Origin: Thuidium tamariscinum
Lineage: Eukaryota; Streptophyta; Bryopsida; Hypnales; Thuidiaceae
Assembly: GCA_947034885.2 (NCBI GenBank)
Contig: OX344750.2
Location: 3,906,001-3,970,000, forward strand
DNA: 64,000 nt
Direction: 5' to 3'
Position 1 is the first letter of the stretch. Each line of letters begins with the position of its first letter. The notes below the pieces were generated by a model. It saw only the letters and a program-made list of their open reading frames with translations, was not told the origin of the DNA and searched no databases. Shown here piece after piece: positions 1-10,856 of this stretch. Made by a program: the position numbers and the translations under genes.

Positions 1-2300
1 AATTTTTGCTAAATCTCACCTTTGTGTAGTGTACAATCCCAAGCTAGCAAAAGCGCAATCATTGATACAATAACTTAAGGTAGTCTGCTCTAAAAGTGAT
101 TGTGTTCTAAATGTGAATGCTATTTAAGAATAAGTGACATGTTGTTGGAAATACTTATATTATTGTCAAAGATGAGTTTGGTAAGCTTAAATGATCGCTT
201 TATGAGCAAAGTCAGCAAACTACCTTATTTGTGAGGTGTATTGTAGAAGTCACCCAATCATCGTTAGGGGGCCATGTTGACTATCGATGTTTTTATTTTT
301 AATCTTAATGAGTTCACAATTATACGTACATCCATGTCCTTTTGAATACATGGTTGCAAATAGTAGAATCCTTCAAAGAAGTTTCTAATTGTAATTTGGT
401 TTACTTTTGAAGTATCCAAATTTGGGCAAGATTTTTTCACCATTTTGAACATTTGCAAAAACAATGGCACCACAATGAACCCCTTCTAAAGCTCTAATAT
501 ATTCAACACTGTACTCTTGAAAGTAGTTGAATATAATTATAAGGCGACCATAGAATACCAAATTAGTATGCAAATTAGTATTGAACATTGTAAAAGGGTT
601 AATCGACACTTCTTTGTAGTTGAATGATCAATGTAAAGTTTTTGCACAAAAACTTGCAAAAAAAAGTGTGTATCTTGCTGAATGATTAATTAAAGTTGCC
701 AAATGTACTTTGCAATGACTAGAAATAGAAATATTTGTTTTTTACTTATATTTAAAATAATAATAATAATATCCCAACAATTTTAAAAAAAATTGATATA
801 TTTTTATAGACCCTAATCACCGGTTGTAGTATATTTGGGTTGGTCAAAATTCACCAACATCTTTGTCCATTTAATCCCTGATGATGGAAAACGAGTTGGT
901 ACTTTCAAATTGGGTCAAAACTATCAAGAACTTGAGCAATTTTTTTCTTATTTTTCTTGAGATTAGATAGAATGTAACTTCATAGGATTTGAAGTTCACA
1001 TGGAGAGTGAGCTTCTCAAAAAGTTTCAGATTATTTGACCTTATAATTAAGAAGATCGTTAATTTTTAAGTTTTATTTGGATCAATGGAAAAATAAGGCA
1101 GCACATTTTGAAGGGGCATATCTTAGTGAAAATATTTCAAAATGATGCCTTTATTGTGCTCAATAAAAGACAAGAGAGTTTAAAGTGTACATGTAAAATT
1201 TCATGACATTCCAAGTATTTTTCAATTCATGATAAAGCTTGCAATGCATAGTAGTAAATGAAGTGAGAGTATTGTTTGATAAAAAATAATAAAGGAACTT
1301 CTTAGATCTGAACTTTTTGAGGTGGATCTGACCTTTTTCAAAGTAAATCTAACCTTTTTGAGGTAGGCAAGAATCACAATATAGAGTCAAAGCACTAACT
1401 TTTTAGTCCATGCCCAAACCGATCCCTAAAATAGTAAAATTTGACGATGTAAACTACACTTTACCACTTAGCTTCAAAAAAATTCCACAAGGTAGAGTTT
1501 AACTTGGAATCTGATGAAACTATCACCTTTAGATTTATAACAGTCTTTTTTCTCTCATGGAAAATTTAAGACAAAATCAAATTTTAAGACCATTCTGTAG
1601 CAATTAGCTCCTACAATGGCTAATGGTGTTGATTTTTGTAATCAGGAGTGAATCTAGAGATCATGAGAACAGAAAAGACTGCTCATTTAGGTAATGCAAT
1701 TAGTGGAGGCTTATCAAGAATTCTACAAATTTTTGGGTGCCCAACAGCATTTGCAATGATTGACAAGGATCATTTTTTTTGTCTTTGAATTCAAGTGAGC
1801 CAGAGTATGGTAGAATTGGTTGTTCCGGTGATGAGCAATGCTAGATTCTGTCACCACTTTCCAACCAATTTATACCAAATTGGTCATCGAAAAGAGAGAC
1901 CATCACCAACAAGATTCATTGACAAAAATCTAGCCCTTGCCGTGTGGCAACGAAAGGAGGACTGGCAATTTCAGCTAGCCTGGCTGTTTGCCCAAAACCA
2001 AAAAACGAAGGGCTGGCCAAGATGCGATGTTCCTTGGCACTGGTATCATAATTTTTTCCACTGGCAGAAGGCATCAAGTGCCGCGTTTCTTTGGAAACGT
2101 CGGTGGAAACTTCATTTTAATGGTCGACAGGCGTTCAGTTCTTCCGATCCATAGGTTTCCAATGAGCTCTTCGCACGAATCTGGCATCATTCTGCTAGCT
2201 CTTTGATCCCACTTAGTTTTAACTGATTGATTCAGCGCGCATATTCTTGTTTTTGTTATACATCATTAATTGAGATTCATTTGCATGGAGAAGAATTGAA
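1..2300. other. AT-rich intergenic DNA
   Basis: This stretch is AT-rich with many homopolymer runs. I recognise no gene. Short open frames exist at 264-473 and 385-609 (minus) and 1807-2154 (plus), but none resembles a known family or has a convincing start context. Base composition becomes more balanced from about 1800 onward, approaching the SABATH gene, so 1800-2300 may be its promoter-proximal region. Confidence 0.6.
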
Positions 2301-2316
2301 CAACGCGGCTTCGACA

Positions 2317-2322
2317 TATATA
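2317..2322 (+). promoter_or_regulatory. Possible TATA box of the SABATH-like gene
   Basis: A TATATA motif sits about 190 bases upstream of the chosen ATG at 2511. Between them, an ATG at 2401 opens a 19-codon frame made of an Ala run and a Gly run (from CAG/GGT-type repeats) that ends at 2460 in another frame. It would act as an upstream ORF if transcribed. Placement is inferred from position only. Confidence 0.3.
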
Positions 2323-2400
2323 GCTGGAATTGAAGCTGAGGTCGTCAGTTCGCTGCACTGTTGATTGAATTGCAAACGCTTGAGCTTTTTTACTTTAGCT

Positions 2401-2450
2401 ATGGACGATGCAGCAGCAGCAGCAGCAGGTGGAGGTGGAGGTGGAGGTTT
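2401..2450 (+). repeat. CAG and GGAGGT microsatellites in leader
   Basis: A (GCA)6 run is followed directly by (GGTGGA)3. In the 2401 frame they encode six Ala then seven Gly before a stop at 2458-2460. Slippage here could have shifted an original N-terminal frame relative to the methyltransferase frame. Confidence 0.6.
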
Positions 2451-2510
2451 TTGTGGGTGATCATACGATGACTGGCACTAAGCGTGGAGGCGGCGAAGAG
2501 TCGAGAACCC

Positions 2511-3035
2511 ATGAAGGTTGCCCGCGCTATATCAGGGGTGGCGGGTGGCGCAGGAGAGTTCAGCTACACGAGAAACTCATCGATCCAGTCTCAGTCCATC
2601 TCTATCTTGCAGCCGATCTTGGAGCAAGAGATTCAGGAGCTGGAATTACTCAAGGGCTGGAGCGGGAGCGCGATTAGGTTGGCGGATTTCGGATGCTCCG
2701 TGGGAGCGAATACTCTTCGATATGCTGAGATCTGTTACCGAAATGTGTGCCGAGCGAGGCTGATGAGCCGCAATGCCGCGGGTGCCGGCGCCGGCGGGAG
2801 GAAAGGTCCGGCAGATGAAGTGCAGTATTTCTTCTGTGACTTGCCTTCCAATGATTTCAACACGTTGTTCCTTCAAGTGGAGGTTTGGAAGAAAACGCAA
2901 ACAGCTGCGAGCATGGAGGATTTCTATGTCACGGCAGTCGCGGGATCATTCTATGGACGCCTCTTGCCCAGCTGGGGAAGTCTGCATGTCGCCATCTCGG
3001 TATTTGCGGTACATTGGATGTCTCTGGTAACTTGA
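2511..3035 (+). pseudogene. SABATH (salicylate/jasmonate-type) methyltransferase, N-terminal half only
   Basis: SABATH enzymes transfer a methyl group from S-adenosylmethionine to carboxyl groups or ring nitrogens of small molecules, in the cytosol. The 174-residue frame shows, in order, a G-GEFSYTRNSS substrate/SAM segment near residue 15, the SAM-binding LADFGCSVGANTL near residue 60, DLPSNDFNTLF near residue 120, and GSFYGRLLP followed by VHWMSL near the end. I chose ATG 2511 because family members start just before the GGxGEYSY motif and it is the first ATG in frame. Family members run about 350-380 residues, so roughly half is missing. A GTAACT at the last codons could be a splice donor, but no intact downstream exons are visible. 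Family identity is firm; that it is a broken gene is likely. Confidence 0.8.
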
Positions 3036-3110
3036 ATTGCTGCCATTCATCGATCGATGCCATGTTCTAAAATCTATCGCAGAAGAGTAAGTTTTTTTAC
3101 AAGTTCTTAG

Positions 3111-3231
3111 GTAGCGTGAGGATCATATTGAAGTCCATCGAAGAGCTGAAGTTTACCTGAATTTGAGGAGGTGGAACTTCTGGAAATATTTTTCAGAAGT
3201 ACTCTTGGAAAGATGAATGGCGGAAAGTTGG
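3111..3231 (+). pseudogene. Possible relic of SABATH C-terminal half
   Basis: About 75 bases after the truncated methyltransferase, two short frames offset by one base read SIEELK and then FEEVELLEIFF. They resemble the S-EE-K ... FE-E-LE-F region that SABATH proteins have in their middle to C-terminal part. If real, the intervening segment is deleted and a frameshift separates the pieces. The match is short, so this is tentative. Confidence 0.3.
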
Positions 3232-3323
3232 CATGAGTAACTGACCAAGTCGTTTCATTTTTATTTTTTTGAGCTTTGTGGAATTAGGTATGAATTTTTG
3301 AAGTTGAAAAGGTATAGGACATC

Positions 3324-3424
3324 AAAATTGGCCACCTCTTGAAATGTATATTATTTGTACATTGTTGGTATGAAGAAAAAGAAATATGTACAAACAATAT
3401 ACATTTCAAGAAGTGGCCAATTTT
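3324..3424. repeat. Near-perfect inverted repeat (hairpin), 39-bp arms
   Basis: Bases 3324-3362 and 3386-3424 are almost exact reverse complements (AAAATTGGCCACCTCTTGAA at the outer end) around a 23-base loop. It could be a tiny fold-back transposon or a hairpin-forming transcript. No target duplication was found. Confidence 0.8.
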
Positions 3425-3817
3425 AGAGTTAGCTAGGGTGCTTTTAGAACCTCCTATCTTAATAGTGTGTGGGACACTAATTTACCAAATACACTATTTT
3501 GAATTAATGCTAGTTGAAATATTACTCTATTATACCTTTTCTCCAAAATAAAAAATGACACTAAGCTTCTAAATGACAATCATTCTTCTAATTGCAAGAC
3601 AAATTAATCAATATAATTGTGAAATGTCAAAATTATTGTTGGACACAACATTTTCTATAACAAGCTTAATGAAATCATCACAATTATATCATTGCAATAG
3701 ACTCAAATTAGTCAAGCTTCTCATGCATTCTCGGGACCAAAACTAAATTGTGGCTATTGCACTGTTTTCTAGGTGCCCGATGCAGTGTTGGACTAATCTT
3801 CATCCGCTTATAACAAA

Positions 3818-5400
3818 AGAAGAGTAGGCATAGACAACAACAAGAATATTGCAGCATTGCAAGCCTTCCAGAAGAGTGCAAGGCAAGATCTACGTAATGT
3901 TTTGCTATCTCAAGCAGATGAAGTCATCCCAAGAGGTTTAGTTTAGTTTTACACTTGTGGTTGTATAGATGAGATTCAATGGCATAGGAAAGGAAGGAAT
4001 TTAGGGCCTTACAATAAAGTCTTTGAGGCAATATGGAAAGAACTTGTCATTGAGGTATTCTCTAGTTCACTTTAGTCAATCCCAAAAGGTAGCTTAGAAT
4101 TGCAATTGTCTATACTCCAAATAGAAATGAATGAATAAAATTCAGCATATTGGTATCTTTTCATATTTGGTGTATGGAGGATATATGCCAACAAATGAGT
4201 ACATATTTAGCTTTATTGTTTGGTAAAGGATGGGTGTTACCTTAGGTAAAAAGATGTTGATGCTAATTTTTTACCCCAAATTGATATCTATTTAATTTCC
4301 TAGTATCTCTATCCATAGTAGATAGCCAAAGGTAGCACATTCTACAATTTTCAAAATCTTAATTTAAGCAAATAGAGACTAACATGATACTATTATCTAA
4401 AAATATAGTTTACTCACCAAACAAATCCTATTTGCTTAGGTTCAGTGATCTCAGAACAGATTCAAAGTTTTTAGCCAAATGTTCATTTTTGGAAGATTTT
4501 TAAAATTTATATGAAGGACTTGAAAAAATTTAGTAGAAAATGAGAGAAATTTAGCCAGTTTTGGGATCACTATTTGGGTTTGTTAATTTTAAAATTTTAA
4601 AATTCTACAAGAAATTTGTTCGATACAATGATAGTTACTACTATACTATCATTGCTTTTTGCACATGTCCAATATTCTTTGGACACCAAAGCTCTCTACA
4701 TGTATTAATAATTATTTAGGCTCTCTCCTTTGGATAGATTCAATTACTACAAGAAATTTTATAATTCAAACGTTTTATTTGGTGTTTTGTATTAAACCTA
4801 TGACAATTGTGTTTATTATAATGCAATTTTATTTTAGTTACAATTGGCTACAATTGGTTAAATCTACATTATTTCCAACACAATTGTCATAGATTTTAAT
4901 ACAAAACATCAATTGGAATGTATGAGATTGTTTTTAGTGATTGAAGGGACTCTTAGCCTACTGGATGATATCAAAGTCATGTATAATGGAGTGGTAGAAT
5001 CCATTACATTTCAATGACTTTCTTACCAATCTATGGAGAGGTTTCACTATAGGGCATAATAGAAGAAGAACAAAGGGATACCTTCAAGGTTCCAATGTAT
5101 TGTCATAGCGTGGATGATGTAAAAATAGTTGTAGAGTCTACAAATGCTCTCCACATCAAACGCTGTGAGATCAAGCAACAAAGCTACTTCCCACAAAATG
5201 AAGTGGAGCAAATTCTTGCTAATCTCAAGGCATATGGAGAACTAACAAAAAATTTCACAAGAAACATTGTGAATTCAATCATGGTGGAGCATATTGGTGA
5301 GGAGAAGTCCCATGAGTTTTATGAACGCTTGGAGAGAAATGCAGCTACAAATGCACAGGAGGGTGAGTTCAAGAAAGACCGGTCTGATTTCATGTTATGA
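3818..5400 (+). pseudogene. Unrecognised broken coding-like segments
   Basis: From 3818 one frame stays coding-like for about 86 codons to about 4075, broken by a single TAG at 3944-3946. It contains a Gln/Ala-rich helix-like stretch and then WHRKGRNLGPYNKVFEAIWK. A second open frame, 5095-5400 (ATG start, 101 codons, TGA-ended), is hydrophilic with many Glu, Lys and Asn and no transmembrane segment. Between them lie AT-rich DNA and a hairpin. I do not recognise a family. The segments could be remnants of one gene or of a transposon ORF. Confidence 0.35.
4784..4908. repeat. Inverted repeat, ~30-bp arms
   Basis: 4784-4813 and 4878-4908 are reverse complements, sharing GTTTTGTATTAAA and CTATGACAATTGTGTT, around a 64-base AT-rich centre. 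It lies between the two coding-like remnants. It is probably a small non-autonomous fold-back element. Confidence 0.7.
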
Positions 5401-6449
5401 TCAAAGTGACAATGTTTTTTTGGCAATAAATTTTGATGCATGAATCCTATAAGTTTGAAATTTTTATTGGAGACGCCTAACTTGATTTTAATTAGATACC
5501 TTATTTTTTGAATTTTTTTAAAATTAGTTTTATAATTAATTTGTAATTTAGCTAATTTGTCACAATTAGGAGTTTCAGGGTTTTTACTACGTTAGGAGTA
5601 CCCAAATTTAATGATTTAGAGCTCAAAATTTCATGATCTATTTGCATAGTAGGGAATCATGTATCCACCACATGAAACTTGAAAATATATTATTTTATGC
5701 CCTCCACATGAGTACAAACAACACTTTCATTGTATGCAATTTTTTGACATTGAAGATGGTTTTTAGATAATTCTTTTGGTGAAATCTAACCATCATCAAC
5801 TATTCACTAATGGCCAATTTTTAGTTTCTCAAAAAATTTCTTTTCCTATTTTTTACAAATTAAAATGTAACGGTGCCTATTTTCATGAGATTTTGTACTT
5901 TTCTAGTTCACCTACTTAGAAAATTTTCCTACACTTTTCCTTTTTAGGATATCTTCTTCTTCAAGAAATATACATTAAGCATATTTTTCATATTTAAAAA
6001 AAATATATTTTTCTATTTTTAAAGTACTCCTAAAAATTCAGGAGTACTATGGCTAGTGTACAAAACCGGTTAGTCTTTCTTGAACTCACCCGGGAGAAGA
6101 AGGTTTCATGCTTGCCTATGGATTGCATATTGGTTGTTTTGATCCCGAAATAACAATTTTTATTTGGTCTAAAAATAGGTCCTAGGAGAATTTGAGACAA
6201 ATTAGTTGGATAGATGTTTGAATTTCTCTACTTATAGTAGGTATACCACATTTATCTGCTTTTGAACTATTAATTGAATTTTAGACAAAACATTTGGAGA
6301 TCTCTAGATGGTTATCTCTTCGTGTTTCAATTGTATAAGTCTCTAGATGTTTTGTGTAGATCTTTCAATGTTTTGTATAGATATAGTAATGTTTTGCATA
6401 GTCTCATAACAACCTTTTTCCTATATTTAATTCTAAACTTTCAAAAGTA
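5401..6449. other. AT-rich intergenic DNA
   Basis: I see no gene or clear repeat here apart from homopolymer runs. Confidence 0.5.
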
Positions 6450-6758
6450 TGGCAAATTTCGTTAAAATGGCGGTATTCCATTTGTTTGGCACTTTTGATA
6501 GTTCAGACAGTGTGGTCTGAAATCTAAAACTGTCATAGATTTTTGAAATCTATATATGTTACAAATGTTTGAAATCTATACCAATCCAAGATGTTTCAAA
6601 CCGCATGGTTTGAAGTCTAAATGAGTCATAGATTTTGAAAATTTATAGGTGTCCTAGATGTTTGGAATCTATAACTTTTCTAGTTGTCAGTTTTTAGTTT
6701 AGACCATGCGCTCTAAAAAATGGCATATAGAATACCGCCATTTTAACAAAATTTGCCA
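6450..6758. mobile_element. MITE family 1, copy 1
   Basis: A 309-bp element with terminal inverted repeats of about 35 bp, starting TGGCAAATTTCGTTAAAATG and ending in the reverse complement of TGGCAAATTTTGTTAAAATG. The interior holds two related modules of about 110 bp built from TCATAGATTTTGAAATCTAT and GACCGCATGGTTTGAAATCT-like motifs. It has no coding capacity. Flanking CTAAACTT and AAGTTTAG are also inverted, so the terminal repeat may be longer here. Other copies lie at 39618, 45093, 54633, 56637 and 63170. Confidence 0.85.
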
Positions 6759-8722
6759 CAAGTTTAGAAGTAGTTAAATGTGGCGTTGGTTTTTCATTGA
6801 TATACTTGAATGATTTTGTACAAGCAATGCCTAGTGAAGAAGATGAATTATAAAAAGTAAGGGCTCTCAAGGGATGAGTAAATGTTCATGAATCCTCACT
6901 TTATTGAAGTTCCTTTTTATTGAAATATTGTCTAATTTTATCTTCAATGTTTTTTTCAATAAACATTTTTTGGAAAATGAACACTTCATCATACACAAAT
7001 ACACTATTTATCATTTTTTCCCCAATGTATATGCTTTAATTATTTTATGTACTTTTAATTGAGATATATTGATCTTTCTTGTAAATGTCATTCATTTGTC
7101 TTATACAATAGCGACTTTATTTCCCAGGTCAATACAAATGTATTATATGAAAAACCTTAATAAATGTAATAGAGTGGTCAAGTAGAGTATGGAAGTATTT
7201 CTTGAATGGACATGATTGTAAAATTGAAGTTTAGAAAGGGAGTTCTAGCTAAATTGTGATATTAATAGAGAAGCCTTGGAGCCTATTTTCTCAAATTAAA
7301 TTTAGCTTATAAAAACACAAATTCCATTCCTACAAATCTAATGCAATCCCTAATTTTTCATGGCTAGTTCTTGTTAAATTATAGTTTTGGAAGAAAGGTG
7401 TATTTAAAGAGCATACAAATAAAATCAAAAAACAAAAAATTTAAGTGTCTTGAACTTAACTCAATGATGTGTTTGCATCATAATAGAGAAAATTGGATGA
7501 AATTATCTATTCTTCGATAGGTATAAAGCTTAGTTGACCATCTAAAGGACACAAACGTCCTCCACGTCCTTCCAAGGTTAACACAATGAACAAATTAATC
7601 TTTATCCACGAAAAGACAAGAACCTTTGTTCACACAATCAAACATCTAATTCAATACACTCCATGTTTAATTGGGTTCTATTTTCAAATTCTATTGTTTA
7701 AAAAAGAATTACATTCTCTTTTTTGTTACAAATTTTTTTAATTTATTGGTAATCATATGATATTACTATGATTCTTTGAAGAAAGAGTGAAGATAGTGCA
7801 AATTAAATATGAAATTAGTTCATAAAATTTGACAACATTCACTATAAGTGTCTATTGTAGTGAAAAATATTATAGGATGCACAATTTTTTTTTGCGTCGA
7901 TTGGAATTTAGGGCAAGGAGTTAGAACTTAGAAGGTGCTTGAATACACTTGAAATTAAAAAGCATCTTTAAGTTTTGTCAGTGGTTCATGAATTAAGACA
8001 CTTCTTCTACAGCAATGATCATGAATAATCATCAATATCTTGCTCGAAGCAGTGCGAATTTCTTACCAGGAGACACATCTTAAGTGCCTTCTCTCAATCC
8101 AGAGAAAATTTCAGAGAAAATTTCAGGGAAAATTTCATTGCTCCGAACGGAAGCTGGTGAGTCCTTTGTGCCAACAACTTCGTCCGCAGGTCCTGCGGTT
8201 GCCTTACAGCTCGGTATCGACCTATTTTCAAAGTTATGTTATGGATTTGCAAGATGCATAGCGATTCGTTGAAATGTCTTTAGTTTCAATTTCCAAACTG
8301 GTTTCGGCCAGTAGCAGTGAGAATCACCAACATGCTGTTAGAGTGTTTCCATATTCAGAATCTGAGAGTTTGTATCTGCACTTACGCGGCTGAGAACTCG
8401 TTGAATATTCAATTCAAGTGCATTGTTAAAGAATATTGATTCCATATCCCGCATGACATGAGAGTCATCACTGAAACACTTCGGGTGTTGCATACTCCTG
8501 TTGCAGAGTCTTGTTACTGCTTGAGCACGCTGAACACGAAAGTTGCAATTTCTCAGAGATTCTGGTTAATAAAGAAGATAAACAGTTCAGAGTTAACTAA
8601 GCATTTAGGGTTTAATGACACTGTGATGTCTTGAAGTGCCTAAGGATTGGATGTCATTGTGATATGTTCGACCGATGGCAGTTATAGTTGCAGGTATTGA
8701 GTCTGCAAACAACTAGTCCAGA
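6759..8722. other. Intergenic DNA, composition shifts near 8000
   Basis: It is AT-rich to about 8000, then more balanced. Short frames at 8040-8272 (with a KISEKISGKIS-like repeat) are not recognisable and could be leader sequence of the following gene. I see nothing else here. Confidence 0.4.
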
Positions 8723-9361
8723 ATGTCAAGCAAATCAAGCTGCCCTACGGAGTGTGAAACTCAGGGAGATATTATACCGACAGACGAGGAGCAGGACGAC
8801 CTCAGCCCGAAGCATTTGCCGCATTATAGCTGCTTCAAATCAGCAGCCATCACATCAGACGGAGCGTTAGAAGAGCAAGTTGAAAGCGCAAGTGGTGAGC
8901 TAGAGAAGGAATCCGAAGCCACTTCATGTGATGCGAAGCCTCAGAAAGAACCTGAAAATGCATCATGTGATTTGTCCGAAAAGGAAGTCGCAGAGATCAA
9001 AGGAAATGAGCAAGTAGACGACGAGGAGCAAACAGACACTGCGATTAAAGAAGACGGTGACGACAAACAGAAGAGCAAAGAAATCGATCACTCTTCTTCT
9101 CTTTTCAACATTGCTGACGCCAAGTCAGGTGGTGCTGATTACAAAAACTCGAAGCCCTTTCATACTGAAATCCCTGCGCCGAACTCGCTTGGAGCACCCG
9201 GCACTCCGAACGTTGATATGCTTGTTAAAGGTGCCGAGCAACGAAGCCAGAAATCCCCAGGAACCAAGTCTCCGGCCAAGTCTCCTCGGAAATTACTCCA
9301 GTCCGTGCAATTGCCACAGGCAGCATCTCAAGAAAGCTATGACGAACATGCAGCTGCTTAG
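8723..9361 (+). CDS. Acidic low-complexity protein of unknown function
   Basis: An uninterrupted ATG frame of 212 codons in GC-richer DNA. The product is hydrophilic and rich in Glu, Asp, Lys and Ser, with no hydrophobic segment. Residues ~45-130 are strongly acidic. The tail near residue 180 carries a basic Ser-Pro repeat (KSPGTKSPAKSPRK), a pattern typical of phosphorylated, DNA- or microtubule-associated disordered tails. I do not recognise a family and assign no role. Upstream exons are possible because an AG lies just before the ATG. Codon use looks genuine, but the lack of a fold makes the call moderate. Confidence 0.5.
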   Translation: MSSKSSCPTECETQGDIIPTDEEQDDLSPKHLPHYSCFKSAAITSDGALEEQVESASGELEKESEATSCDAKPQKEPENASCDLSEKEVAEIKGNEQVDDEEQTDTAIKEDGDDKQKSKEIDHSSSLFNIADAKSGGADYKNSKPFHTEIPAPNSLGAPGTPNVDMLVKGAEQRSQKSPGTKSPAKSPRKLLQSVQLPQAASQESYDEHAAA

Positions 9362-10579
9362 GATCAGAATTGTTGCATCTAAAACACCTAAAACAATTTA
9401 ACCTAATTACTTCTCTTAACTCATTCCGGCTTCCGTCGCCAATCCGACACTGTAACAAATAACAAGAAAAGGTTCTTTATGAAACCGATTCAGACTACTG
9501 TTGGTTCTTGTGTAAGATACAACTCGAATAGAAACCCTAATGTAAAGATTGAGCATGTTTGATGACAATGTTAACCAGCTTTGTCCCTTTACTTGTTTAG
9601 AAATGGTATTCCATTTGCAAATCCTCAAAAATTTGTTCATAAGGCGCTTTACTCGAGATTTAGAGAACTGAAATACACATTTGAGTTCACAAGTGCAGAA
9701 ATTGGAAGCTACGAGACCTTGGCTACAACTTAAGAGCAGTGGTTACAGAAAACAGTCCAGCTTCAGACTGCTCTGAGAATTTTCGGAGAGCTCTTTGAAT
9801 GAAGCTACATTAAATTGCACTGAATATGTTTCTATTTATGAGAATGCAGGAGTGTCAACGTACATTCAGGCAAATGCGGAGAGAACGCTAGGATGCGGTC
9901 CAGATGCCTGCATAGAGCTGTACGCATTTCAGAGGTGATTTCTAGAATCACATCTTCGCAATGTCGAAACTACACTCACAGAAAGGTTTGCCGGCACTGA
10001 CCATAGCTAGACCGCCGGCTATCTTACGAAGAGTCGTGGCGCTTAAGAATTGCTTCAGTTACTTTTCTCTCTGCGGATTCAAACCACCGAACGAACACTT
10101 CGTCTTCCCGGCTGTGATCAATTGCACAAAGTATTTTTAAAATTTATGTAAATTTCAGTTGAATAGAAAAATCCCAGAATAAAATGTGTACAATTCCAAA
10201 TTCTTCAAGAAACGGACAGATGTTTCGCGGTGACGCTCTAAAGTGCAAAGTTTTCGAACAGAACCTGGAGACGAAATTGGAGGTGTAGTCTATGAAAATA
10301 AACCCAAGGCATCTGCATTTTAACCTCGCAATTCAAAACAGTGATGCCAGGATTACTTCTTGTGGGATGCATTTGTTCCATAGTTCAAGGAATGAATTGA
10401 TATCCACCATTTTCTCAACAATGCTCCAAACCGCAAGGGTTTCTTAAAGAAAATGGTGGTATGCATAGTCAATTAATGTGAACTTCGGGCATCTCCATAG
10501 TGACATTCTGGCACGAACAAGCCTTCGGTGTTGCAATGCTTCGTAAAATCGTTGTTGACGGGTGATCTCGGCCTTGACA
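9362..10579. other. Intergenic DNA with a small perfect hairpin
   Basis: There is no gene. At 10403-10414 and 10448-10459 the 12-bp arms CCACCATTTTCT and AGAAAATGGTGG form a hairpin with a 33-base loop, of unknown meaning. Confidence 0.5.
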
Positions 10580-10711
10580 ATGGCCGATAAGTCGATTGAT
10601 TCTAAAGCATCACCCTGGACAGATGACAGTGGACCAAATATAATAAAGATAGTTAACGATCCATGTGCTAGGGAGCTCTTGACCCCGGATCATCTTGGCT
10701 ACCTCCTCACG
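10580..10711 (+). other. Candidate upstream exon of the F-box/kelch-like gene
   Basis: An ATG frame of 44 codons (start MADKSID) ends in LLTPDHLGYLLTV, reminiscent of the first helix of an F-box. It runs straight into GTGTGA, a possible splice donor. I could not join it in phase to the downstream exon at 10857, so it is only a candidate. Confidence 0.25.
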
Positions 10712-10856
10712 GTGTGATTCTCTCACCTGTTTCTCACTCTAACAGTCATGTCCAATTCGCAAGCACGCAATGCACTAGAGAAATGCAGAAGTATAGGGCT
10801 AAGGATGTGAAAACAGGACAAATTCATGACAAAAAATAACGAGGGTTGAGACATGA

